A stretch of DNA of 8,077 nucleotides from JBBIJH01 sp037446075 (GCA_037446075.1 JBBIJH010000122.1:1-8077), one strand, 5' to 3'; numbered from the stretch's first letter, positions 1 through 6,890 are shown. Numbers and translations are program-made. Notes: a model not told the origin generated them from the sequence alone.

Positions 1-3000
1 CACCTCCGCCCCAACATAGAGGTACTCGTCGTCGTACATCGTGTAGATCTTGGCTGAGAGGTCGGCGGGGCCTTTCCATGGACGGTTCCCAAACAACAAT
101 CGCGCGATCTGTTCCTCGCTATCGATAAGAAGCGGCGCGCTTGTGTTCCAGTTTTTGAAGGTACCGTCGAGAACAGGGGGTTCCGATGTTTCGAAGCAAT
201 AGCCGATGTAGAAATCCTTTCTCCAGCGTCGGATGAAATCTCCACAGCAAACCTCAAGCTCGATCGGCGACCGCTGGTGTTCGAAAACATGGCTTAAGTG
301 GAAGATTGAAATGTCCAAAGTTGTTTTCGCCCGAGGAGGCAGCTCAACGACCGATTCGCTTTTCTCACATCTCCACATTCGGTCGGGGACAACCTTTACA
401 CTCGATCTGAGTGTAGAGGTGGTGTGATTCACCAGTTGGCAACGCAAAGTGTTTTTCATCCCATTGGCGAGATAAAAACTTACCGAGAGAGGTTCCCTCA
501 CACAGAGATCGACAGGATATGGTGTCCCTCCGGTGATAACATGCGCAGGATAGGTAGCCGGATGCAGGTTGTTTGGCAGCTTGATTCGAAGAGACTCTGA
601 CACATGCTCTCCCGCCGGGATGGTCAGTTCCGTTTTCCTAAGCTCTTCGATCCAATTGTTGTCCACTAAGAGAACCTCGGGGTGAATCCGTCTCTGAATG
701 CAGTTCTTATGGAGAGGAGGCAGATTCACAATTCCTCCCCAGTCGTTCACTTGAGCTTCTACGTCGTCTTTCCATCCTGGCCGCATCTCAAAGCGCACGG
801 GGATAGACTTCTGCTGGGAAGATGGATTCGCAATCGGGAGCGAAAGCCGATTCTCCAAGCCAATGAATAAGTCTATTCGTTTCTCGCCAAGATATGGGAG
901 GCCATTCTTCTCGTGCGAGTAAAGAAGAACGCGCCCTTCAACCTCCGTGAACGGCTGTGGCTTACCATTGATGATTAGTTTCTGGATCTGGAAACCGCTG
1001 AGCCGTATTTCCGTGTAGCTTCCGCTTATCTCTGCATGTAGGACATCGCCATCAGAATGGAGGCTGATCTTTTCCACGGGGAACGCTGACTCCAATATTG
1101 TTTGATTGCCCAAATCTATTCTCTTCGCATGGAGAGTATCAATCTGAACAATTCGGTCAGCTTGATATTCAACGCACCAGTAAGAATTATCGCCAGGGTC
1201 GAGGTGCACAACATGCCGACGATCCCGGAGAAAGATTTCGTATGTCTTGTTACTTAGTCTACCGAACCGACTTACTTTGGGAGCCTTTCGATACGCCTCA
1301 AGAAGTGCAACAAACCTCGTCTCGTCGGTAATGCGACGACACATTACCATGGGAAGTCTTTTCTCATACTCCTCACAAATCCCAGGCGTCATGGCTGAAA
1401 AAATTTGAGAACCTACCTCGCCTAAAGCGTGGATTATCAGACCAGTGGAATCTTCCATCTTGAAATCAGCTATCCAGTCCTCGTCGCAGATCCCACTGTA
1501 GATGTCCGTGAGTTGGTCGTACCCTGGGATTCCGGGAGGTTTCCCGAAGAGAACGTCGGGCCGCTTGCTGAGATTTACCCCCTGGAGTTTGAGCACCCCA
1601 AAGCTGTGGATTGGATAATCAACGATGCGTTCTTCCTCTGCCTTGACCTCACAAACATCGATGAAGTATTCACCGAGGAGGGCCACCGTTCGGCGGATGG
1701 AAGCGCCACCGTAAATGTTCTCTGAGAACCCCGAGGCGATCTTCAGCTTAGGGGTTTCCCCAAAAAAATTCAGCGAACCGTTCGCCCAGGCTTGATTTGA
1801 CTGATTGAGGACTACCGTATTATGGGCAATGGTTTGCCGAAACCACGTCTGCAGGTTGGGCTTAAAGTAGTCCTGATTCAGGGGATCGAGGATCCAGTGG
1901 CGTCCGTGAGCATAGTAGCCGATCCCAAGTCGGTCCGGGTGGCCGTGCTCGCCACCGACAGTTCCGTAGTCAAGATAGAGAAATTTCTCATCGCCGTTGA
2001 CGTTGGCCCTCAGCGTGGCGCAGCCGTTTCCTTCGAGATTGGTGCTCGCAGACGGGGAGATAGGCGTTGGTTCTTTCGGAAGTTCTGGATTGCAGACGAA
2101 GAAGAACTCAAGCTCGCGCTTGATGCGCTTTTGTTCGTATGCACACTTGAGAAGTTGGCCGTAGCGTTCATCGCCATAGCGAGCGAAGCCGACTTCATAC
2201 TTTGCAATCTTTTCGGGACTGAAAACTGAGCCCCCGCCACTGTCCTTGATCCGGGGAAAAGTAAAATCCGGTGCGAGGAACCCAAGAGGAGCGTCGAACA
2301 TCTTCTGGATAGAGTGTCCTGCAATCTCCAATCCATAAAGGTCGAGGCCATGATGGCGCGCCATCTCCGCAAGAAGAATAAAAGCCTCAAGCGTGAAAAA
2401 ATGATAACCTGGGCCTTCATACCAGAAACCGCTCTTTGGCAATCCAATCGTCAACTGATAAAGGAATCCGCGCTTGCCGTTGAAGGCCCACTCGAGCAGC
2501 TCCTTTGTATTCGTGACGAATCCAATCGATGCAACGGCGTTATTGTACCAGGATTGGCGATTCGAGACGGTCTCATCGAACTGAGTTGCTAAGTTAGCAA
2601 GAGGATGGAGAAATTGGTCGCGGATTTTCTGATGATCCTCTGGAGAGAAGCACGAACTTTCGTATACGAGGTCGTAGCCGAGCGCGATCTTCGTCCCGAA
2701 AATAGATTCCCCGAGCGTTCCGAAGAAAACACGCGCTGGACCTAGAATGTTGTTCTCGTTTGGGTAATTCAGGTATGTGTTGCCAAACCGGACAAGCACC
2801 TCTCTGACGGACTTCGCATATGCCTCATCGCCTGTCATTTGGTACAGGACTCCCATCCAGATGAGTCGGTGGCTAAGAAGCGCGTGGTACCAGCCAGCCC
2901 ACGCAGCGTCGTATTTTTCTCCCGTAAAGACTTCACCGTCAACGGGGCAGCGGTGCTCGAATGGGCTGTCGTCCTCATACTTCAGGTGAACCTTGTGCTT

Positions 3001-3219
3001 GAGGCAATCGTAGTTGGGGTATTCATACGCCTGCTTCAGAGGGGAGATGTACAGCGGGCGTTTGAGGAAACCATCGATCTCTTCTTTTTTCTTTTCATAA
3101 GAACGTTTGTACCAGTCGTATCTCTCAATCCACTCTCTCGCTTGTGTCACATCGTCCTTATCGGCCAGGAGTTTTGGATGTTTCGTGGTGTGCAACAGGT
3201 TTGCAACGTCGATCTTCAC
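1..3219 (-). CDS. Heparinase II/III-family polysaccharide lyase-like protein with C-terminal CBM9-like domain (3' end outside window)
   Basis: I translated this frame from 3219 to the left edge and it is open for 1073 codons with no stop. Residues 1-640 look like a heparinase II/III (PL12/15/17/21-type) protein: 'HPKLL' near the start, an alpha/alpha-toroid-like helical part with SNRQSWYNN (219-227) and GFWYEGPGYH (264-273), then a beta part with HGHPD (425-429), WFRQTIAHNT (459-468) and DYPIHSFG (534-541). Tyr272 to His425/427 is 153-155 residues, close to the catalytic Tyr-His distance in characterised lyases (about 149-166). Residues 670-1010 are beta-rich; 880-1000 resembles an Ig-like domain. 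PPVLDGTFKNW (1014-1024) and MYDDEYLYVGAEV (1061-1073) mark a CBM9-like domain cut by the edge. Start is GTG; an in-frame TAG lies only seven codons upstream, so no signal peptide is possible and a cytoplasmic site is inferred. Last known gene of the transporter operon. Substrate (alginate, glycosaminoglycan or other uronide) cannot be told. Alternative: a non-catalytic or oligosaccharide-specific homologue. Confidence 0.88.
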   Translation of the reverse strand, partial: MKIDVANLLHTTKHPKLLADKDDVTQAREWIERYDWYKRSYEKKKEEIDGFLKRPLYISPLKQAYEYPNYDCLKHKVHLKYEDDSPFEHRCPVDGEVFTGEKYDAAWAGWYHALLSHRLIWMGVLYQMTGDEAYAKSVREVLVRFGNTYLNYPNENNILGPARVFFGTLGESIFGTKIALGYDLVYESSCFSPEDHQKIRDQFLHPLANLATQFDETVSNRQSWYNNAVASIGFVTNTKELLEWAFNGKRGFLYQLTIGLPKSGFWYEGPGYHFFTLEAFILLAEMARHHGLDLYGLEIAGHSIQKMFDAPLGFLAPDFTFPRIKDSGGGSVFSPEKIAKYEVGFARYGDERYGQLLKCAYEQKRIKRELEFFFVCNPELPKEPTPISPSASTNLEGNGCATLRANVNGDEKFLYLDYGTVGGEHGHPDRLGIGYYAHGRHWILDPLNQDYFKPNLQTWFRQTIAHNTVVLNQSNQAWANGSLNFFGETPKLKIASGFSENIYGGASIRRTVALLGEYFIDVCEVKAEEERIVDYPIHSFGVLKLQGVNLSKRPDVLFGKPPGIPGYDQLTDIYSGICDEDWIADFKMEDSTGLIIHALGEVGSQIFSAMTPGICEEYEKRLPMVMCRRITDETRFVALLEAYRKAPKVSRFGRLSNKTYEIFLRDRRHVVHLDPGDNSYWCVEYQADRIVQIDTLHAKRIDLGNQTILESAFPVEKISLHSDGDVLHAEISGSYTEIRLSGFQIQKLIINGKPQPFTEVEGRVLLYSHEKNGLPYLGEKRIDLFIGLENRLSLPIANPSSQQKSIPVRFEMRPGWKDDVEAQVNDWGGIVNLPPLHKNCIQRRIHPEVLLVDNNWIEELRKTELTIPAGEHVSESLRIKLPNNLHPATYPAHVITGGTPYPVDLCVREPLSVSFYLANGMKNTLRCQLVNHTTSTLRSSVKVVPDRMWRCEKSESVVELPPRAKTTLDISIFHLSHVFEHQRSPIELEVCCGDFIRRWRKDFYIGYCFETSEPPVLDGTFKNWNTSAPLLIDSEEQIARLLFGNRPWKGPADLSAKIYTMYDDEYLYVGAEV

Positions 3220-3224
3220 GTTTG

Positions 3225-3228
3225 CTCC
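3225..3228 (-). promoter_or_regulatory. Ribosome binding site for the lyase gene
   Basis: GGAG lies 5 nt upstream of the GTG at 3219. It is the only start-like codon between the upstream permease stop (TAG, 3243-3241) and the conserved HPKLL motif, so the site fixes the GTG start. Confidence 0.6.
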
Positions 3229-3240
3229 AGAGTTCTGATG

Positions 3241-4152
3241 CTATCCTTTCAGACCGGTCACTGTCACCCCCTGAACAAAGAATCGCTGACCAAAGAAAAA
3301 CACAACCAGTGGGGGAATCGCCATCAGCACCGATCCTGCCATGATGTAGTCCCACCGTGTGGAGTATTCACCAAAGCTGCGAAACATCTGTAATCCGAGG
3401 GCCAGCGGGAATTTTGCCGTGTCGTGGAGATAGATGAGTGGCGTGAAGAAATCGTTCCACGACCACATGAAGATAAAGATGGACATGGCAACGAGTGCCG
3501 GCTTTGAAAGCGGAAGGATGATTTTATAGAAGATCTGAAACGTTGAAGCTCCATCGATCCGGGCGGACTCGTCATACTCAATCGGGATTGTCATAAAGAA
3601 CTGTCGTAGCATGAAAATGTAAAAAGGAACCCCGAAAAACGAAGGGACGATGAGAGGAAGATAGGTGTTTACCCACCCGATCTTGGCGAAGAGTATGTAG
3701 AGGGGAATCATCGTCACTTGATACGGAAGCATCATCGTCGAGAGCATGAGGAGGAAAAGGAGGTTCTTCCGTCGCGCTTTCAATCGTGCGAAACCGAATG
3801 CAACGACAGAACACGAAAACAAGAGGGGCAAGAGTCTCCCGACCGTAAGGACGATGGTGTTTCGGAAGAAGGCTGTGAACGGAAGGGCTTGCCAGGTCTC
3901 AACATAGTTTTCAAGCCGAGGGGGCTTTGGAATCCATACAGGTGGCACACGGAACATCTCTGTCTCGTTCATCATCGACGTGGAGACCATCCATGCAAAC
4001 GGGAGCAGCATGGTGATGGACGAGAGGAGAAGGACGAGATAGATGGTTGCACGGTAAATCTTTCGCCGGGCGCTTTTCGAAATCCTGCCCGTTCCGGTAC
4101 TGCGAGCAAGAGAATCGAGGGGAAGCCTATATGAGTCGCCTGGTCCTTTCAC
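3241..4152 (-). CDS. Carbohydrate ABC transporter permease, MalG-like (CUT1 family)
   Basis: Inner-membrane subunit of a sugar importer; pairs with the MalF-like subunit encoded just upstream to form the translocation pore. The 303-residue protein fits the family length (about 270-300). Hydrophobic segments lie near residues 33-55, 98-120, 130-152, 162-186, 218-241 and 268-290. The cytoplasmic EAA loop that docks the ATPase is clear: ESARIDGAS (195-203) followed by ILPLSKP (212-218). The C-terminus, VTVTGLKG, matches the usual G-x-T-x-G-x-KG ending of MalG-type permeases. The start is GTG, overlapping the upstream TGA by 4 bp (GTGA). The only purine-rich stretch, AGAG, touches the start, so translation probably depends on coupling to the upstream gene. 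Roughly the first 30 residues are polar and less conserved in character. Substrate specificity is not readable from this subunit. Confidence 0.95.
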   Translation of the reverse strand: MKGPGDSYRLPLDSLARSTGTGRISKSARRKIYRATIYLVLLLSSITMLLPFAWMVSTSMMNETEMFRVPPVWIPKPPRLENYVETWQALPFTAFFRNTIVLTVGRLLPLLFSCSVVAFGFARLKARRKNLLFLLMLSTMMLPYQVTMIPLYILFAKIGWVNTYLPLIVPSFFGVPFYIFMLRQFFMTIPIEYDESARIDGASTFQIFYKIILPLSKPALVAMSIFIFMWSWNDFFTPLIYLHDTAKFPLALGLQMFRSFGEYSTRWDYIMAGSVLMAIPPLVVFFFGQRFFVQGVTVTGLKG

Positions 4153-5066
4153 CTCTGAACCTCATAGTACACCCAGAGGGATGATGTCCTGAGAATCAAG
4201 AGAGTTGCGCCCATGATAATGATGAACAACACCCAGGCCATTGCCGAAGCATATCCCATCTGGAGAAACTCAAAAGCGTTTCTATAGAGATAGAGCACAT
4301 AAAAGAGAGTAGAGTTGTTCGGCCTTCCGTCTGTTAGCAGGTAGCCTTGCGTGAAAACCTGAAAGGTCCCAATGACACCCATGACAAAGTTGAAAAAGAT
4401 CACGGGCGAAATCATCGGGAGCGTGATGGTGAAAAATTTCCTGACCGCTCCCGCGCCATCCAGCTCGGCTGATTCGTACAGTGCGCTGGGGACACCCTGG
4501 AGTCCGGCGAGGAAGATGATCATGCTGATGCCGAAACTTCCCCACAAGCTCATCAGAATAATAGACGGGAGGGCTAGCGCTTCACTCGTCAGCCAGTCCT
4601 GTGCGGAGATGCCCAGCAGGCGGATCAAGAAATTCAGCAGTCCCGAGGGATTCAGAATCCAGAGCCAGAGCATCGAACTTGCTACGATCGGCAGGACTGT
4701 CGGTAAGTAGAAAATCGTTCGGAACCAAGAGAGACCACGGACTTTTTGATTCAAGAGAACGGCAACAAGAAGAGAGAGGATGAGCTGAAGGGGGACAAGT
4801 ACAAAGGTGAAAACAAGCGTCACTCGTAGAGATTTCCAAAAGAGAGGATCTTTCCTCAGCATCTCTTCGTAGTTCTCAAGTCCAACCCACTTTGGCGGTG
4901 TGATGATATCCCAGTGAGTGAAACTAATAAGGATCGAAGCAACCATCGGGCCGAGAACAAAGAGAAAGAAACCGATCACCCAGGGCGAAGTAAAAGAATA
5001 GAACTCTCTTTCTTCCTTGTGGAAGAGACGGAGGAACTTTTGTTTTGGAGAATGCCCTTGGGTCAT
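4149..5066 (-). CDS. Carbohydrate ABC transporter permease, MalF/UgpA-like (CUT1 family)
   Basis: Second inner-membrane pore subunit of the sugar importer. The protein has 305 residues, as in the short MalF/UgpA/LacF-type permeases without the long MalF periplasmic loop. A polar, charged N-terminus (1-24) precedes hydrophobic segments near 28-50, 80-105, 115-138, 165-190, 220-240 and 273-293. Typical family stretches include SPWVIGFFLF (27-36), FRTIFYLPTVLP (115-126) and the EAA loop YESAELDGAG (197-206) followed by TLPMISP (215-221). The ATG at 5066 is 4 nt after the stop of the binding-protein gene; AAGG from that junction lies 2 nt before the ATG, a close ribosome binding site. It overlaps the next gene by 4 bp. 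No ATP-binding subunit gene is in the window; many CUT1 systems use a shared MsmX/UgpC-type ATPase, so this is expected rather than a defect. Confidence 0.95.
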   Translation of the reverse strand: MTQGHSPKQKFLRLFHKEEREFYSFTSPWVIGFFLFVLGPMVASILISFTHWDIITPPKWVGLENYEEMLRKDPLFWKSLRVTLVFTFVLVPLQLILSLLVAVLLNQKVRGLSWFRTIFYLPTVLPIVASSMLWLWILNPSGLLNFLIRLLGISAQDWLTSEALALPSIILMSLWGSFGISMIIFLAGLQGVPSALYESAELDGAGAVRKFFTITLPMISPVIFFNFVMGVIGTFQVFTQGYLLTDGRPNNSTLFYVLYLYRNAFEFLQMGYASAMAWVLFIIIMGATLLILRTSSLWVYYEVQR

Positions 5067-5070
5067 TACC

Positions 5071-6378
5071 TTAATCTGCTTCCCTCAGCATGCGCTCGAC
5101 TTCAGGCTCCGCATCTTTGAGAGCCTCGTATGCGGACTTTCTTCCCAGGCGAATCGGTTCCCAGACCGACCGATAGATGAAGTTGATTATCTTTACAGGT
5201 ATTCGAGGAGTCGTCGAATAAGGCTCTTTCATCGCTTCGTCAACCATCTCATAGAGAACATTGAAATGCTTCGGTGCGATGGAGGTGTCGAGCCACTTTT
5301 CTTTGTGCTCAACAAGTGACCTGAGCATCGGAATATCAAACCCAAGCCTCGACCAGATCACGCGCGCCTCCTCACTCCACAGGTAACTTTGCCACTGGTA
5401 TGCCTCCCACGGATGCTTGGATTTTATCCAGATACCCATCACGTTCCCGAGGCTGTTTATGGGTCGTCCGCCTGGCTCCATCGGGGGAGGAGCGACATCG
5501 TAGGGATCTTCCATTCCTTTCAGTCGTCCGATCATCCAAGGACCGGAGTGCATCATGGACACGTTCCCTCGCTTGAACTCCATCCACGATGAGACCACCC
5601 CCGCTTGCTCCTCGGCAATCACAGGTGGTGCAACTCCGTGAACGAGTGAAAGGTCGGCTACCCGCTGAAGAGCCTCGTAGACCTTCGGGTCGTCAAAGTT
5701 TGGTTTGGTCCATTCTTCGTTGAACGGTCTTCCCCCATTGGCGGCAATGTAAAGCCAGATAATGTAATCCGCGTAGACACGGTATGCCCAGCGAGTTACA
5801 TTTCCGCGCTCGTCTCTTCTTACCAGCTTCTTGCAACAGTAGAGAAAGGTATCCCAATTCCATTTCCCCTCGGCAGCGTATTCGTTCGGTGTTCGAAGTC
5901 CGGCCTCCTTGAAGTGCTTCTCATTGTAGAAGAGAGCGAGAGGTGCTGCCGTGGAGGGAATGTCGTAAAAGTGGCCGAATTGTTTTCCTAGTTTCCAGAT
6001 GTCGGATACAAAATTCTCTGGACGGAAATTAGGATCCCTCGCAAGATAATCGTCGATGGGGCGGAGAACCCCCTTAGGAACCATATCGGCAGCAGGAACG
6101 GAAAACACATCCGGCGCGATGTTCGCAGCGAGGAGGGCGAGAATTTTCTCGTTGTACTTTATCGGAACCAGTTGGAAGTTGACTTTGACCTCTGGGTGCT
6201 TCACCTCGAAATCTTGGACGAGAGTCTCCCATGCTTTTCGCTCTGCGACTCCGCCCCAGACGCTGAACGACACTACCGTTTTACCAGCCGGGGGCTGCTC
6301 ACCCCTGTAGAGAAAAAAAGCCCAGAACGAAGAGCCTAACAGGATGAGCCACAAGAGGATTCTGAGGAAGACCTTCAT
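5071..6378 (-). CDS. Extracellular solute-binding protein, family 1 (sugar ABC transporter, UgpB/MalE-like)
   Basis: Captures the sugar outside the inner membrane and delivers it to the two permeases encoded immediately downstream. It has 435 residues, usual for family 1 binding proteins (400-450). After the N-terminal segment the fold starts with VVSFSVWGG (35-43), then FEVKHPEVKVNF (57-68), APDVFSV (88-94), LALFYNEKHFKEAGL (147-161) and GKWNWDTF (171-178), all typical of the COG1653 group. MMHSGPWMIG (275-284) and the late WEAYQW/LWSEEA region (324-338) fit the C-terminal lobe. Residues 3-24 form a hydrophobic stretch with Lys2/Arg6 before it and Arg25 after it; there is no lipobox cysteine and no clear A-x-A cleavage site, so it may remain as a membrane anchor. 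ATG at 6378 lacks a convincing Shine-Dalgarno. It is the first gene of the operon. The ligand is unknown; the linked lyase suggests a uronic-acid-containing oligosaccharide (inference). Confidence 0.95.
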   Translation of the reverse strand: MKVFLRILLWLILLGSSFWAFFLYRGEQPPAGKTVVSFSVWGGVAERKAWETLVQDFEVKHPEVKVNFQLVPIKYNEKILALLAANIAPDVFSVPAADMVPKGVLRPIDDYLARDPNFRPENFVSDIWKLGKQFGHFYDIPSTAAPLALFYNEKHFKEAGLRTPNEYAAEGKWNWDTFLYCCKKLVRRDERGNVTRWAYRVYADYIIWLYIAANGGRPFNEEWTKPNFDDPKVYEALQRVADLSLVHGVAPPVIAEEQAGVVSSWMEFKRGNVSMMHSGPWMIGRLKGMEDPYDVAPPPMEPGGRPINSLGNVMGIWIKSKHPWEAYQWQSYLWSEEARVIWSRLGFDIPMLRSLVEHKEKWLDTSIAPKHFNVLYEMVDEAMKEPYSTTPRIPVKIINFIYRSVWEPIRLGRKSAYEALKDAEPEVERMLREAD

Positions 6379-6638
6379 GTTCGTTTGACGAGGAGAAAAT
6401 CGGACTGTAAGAACCCAAACACCTGTCGATAAAAAGAGGTCGACGGGGGAAGAACTAACCGCGGCATTTCATCATGAAGGTGAGAGTATTCGGTTGGTAG
6501 TCGATTGATCTATCGTTTGTCGAAGCGCCCGTGCCCGCTGAGCAAGTTCTTTGTTGAACGGGCATTTTGCGCCAGAGGCGGATTCTCAAAGCGGCCGACA
6601 AATTACCTGCGCCACGTTTGCTAACATGTGCCACTTCG
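6379..6638. other. Intergenic region upstream of the transporter operon
   Basis: About 260 bases without a gene I can support. The minus-strand frame open across 6455-6703 runs through the tRNA and has no family resemblance, so I leave it out. The region should contain the operon promoter, but I see no convincing -35/-10 pair. The motif TCGAC occurs several times on the minus strand and an imperfect inverted repeat lies at 6422-6447. Confidence 0.5.
6422..6447. repeat. Imperfect inverted repeat before the binding-protein gene
   Basis: Plus-strand arms CCTGTCGA (6422-6429) and TCGACGGG (6440-6447) pair at 7 of 8 positions around a 10-nt A/G-rich spacer. It lies 44-69 bp upstream of the ATG at 6378, where an operator or leader hairpin of the operon would be expected. 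No T-tract follows, so it is not an intrinsic terminator. It could be a regulator site or chance. Confidence 0.3.
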
Positions 6639-6666
6639 AAAAAAATCCGTGACGCTCTTCGTCGGA
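6639..6666 (-). terminator. Probable intrinsic terminator overlapping the tRNA-Pro 3' end
   Basis: On the minus strand, TCCGACG can pair with CGT-CA-CGGA (a 7-bp stem with a 2-nt bulge, 5-nt loop AAGAG), followed at once by seven T residues (6645-6639). The first strand of the stem is the last four bases of the tRNA acceptor stem plus the discriminator A and two bases after it. It would separate the tRNA transcript from the transporter operon. Confidence 0.5.
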
Positions 6667-6735
6667 GCGCCGGGATTTGAACCCGGGACCCCTTGCACCC
6701 CAAGCAAGTGCGCTACCAGGCTGCGCTACGCTCCG
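6662..6735 (-). tRNA. tRNA-Pro (anticodon GGG)
   Basis: A 74-nt cloverleaf folds fully: acceptor stem CGGAGCG/CGCTCCG (7 bp), D stem GCGC/GCGC, anticodon stem CTTGC/GCAAG with loop TTGGGGT giving anticodon GGG, variable loop GGGTC, T stem CCGGG/CCCGG with loop TTCAAAT, discriminator A. It reads Pro codon CCC and, by wobble, CCU. The D-loop AGCCTGGTA and the overall form resemble bacterial proline tRNAs. The 3' CCA is not encoded (the next bases are CGA), so CCA must be added by the nucleotidyltransferase. A sigma-70-like promoter lies about 75 nt upstream and a probable terminator overlaps the 3' end, so it looks like a monocistronic unit. Confidence 0.98.
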
Positions 6736-6744
6736 AATACAATG

Positions 6745-6779
6745 CAAAAGTCAAAATGAAAAAATCAAAGTAAAAAAAG
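6745..6779. repeat. Degenerate 7-bp-periodic A-tract array upstream of tRNA-Pro
   Basis: On the plus strand, five successive 7-mers read CAAAAGT, CAAAATG, AAAAAAT, CAAAGTA, AAAAAAG. A-runs are centred about every 7 bp (near 6747, 6754, 6761, 6768 and 6775). It lies 10-44 bp upstream of the tRNA 5' end and would be a U-rich leader if transcribed from the promoter at 6811-6839. It may be a decayed short tandem repeat. Confidence 0.4.
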
Positions 6780-6810
6780 AAATCTGCCGTAACCACGCTT
6801 TTCCTTTGGC

Positions 6811-6839
6811 AATATACAAAAGTTCGGTCGCGAAGGCAA
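6811..6839 (-). promoter_or_regulatory. Probable sigma-70-type promoter for tRNA-Pro
   Basis: On the minus strand, TTGCCT (6839-6834, 4 of 6 to the -35 consensus) and TATATT (6816-6811, 5 of 6 to the -10 consensus) are separated by exactly 17 bp. The start would fall near 6804, leaving a leader of about 70 nt before the tRNA that RNase processing would remove. It is the best promoter match I found in the window. Confidence 0.5.
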
Positions 6840-6871
6840 GAAAACGAAGCGATCAAAACTGCCTTCCACGA

Positions 6872-6888
6872 TTCATTTATTAAATGAA
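6872..6888. repeat. AT-rich 17-bp palindrome after the membrane-protein gene
   Basis: TTCATTTA-T-TAAATGAA is a perfect inverted repeat with 8-bp arms and a single central base, starting 3 bp past the stop of the membrane-protein gene. As RNA it would be a weak hairpin without a U-tract, so a poor terminator; as DNA it could be a dimeric-regulator site. Confidence 0.4.
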
Positions 6889-6890
6889 AT

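Noticed and set aside
2010..2447. A 145-codon minus-strand frame within the lyase region.
   Set aside because: It is an alternative frame inside the lyase core, whose own frame carries the conserved HGHPD and GPGYH motifs.
3718..4134. A 138-codon plus-strand frame with a highly charged product.
   Set aside because: It is the antisense of the MalG-like permease; charged products are typical antisense readings of hydrophobic genes.
3241..6378. The missing ATP-binding subunit as a sign of a broken transporter.
   Set aside because: CUT1 importers commonly share an ATPase encoded elsewhere, and all three visible subunits are intact.
6381..6525. Two similar 13-mers, TCGTTTGACGAGG (6381-6393) and TCGTTTGTCGAAG (6513-6525), upstream of the transporter operon.
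   Set aside because: Only 11 of 13 positions match in just two copies, with no symmetry; too weak to call a regulator site.
6455..6703. An 82-codon minus-strand frame across the tRNA.
   Set aside because: It overlaps most of the tRNA 3' half and its terminator, and its arginine- and serine-rich product resembles no family.
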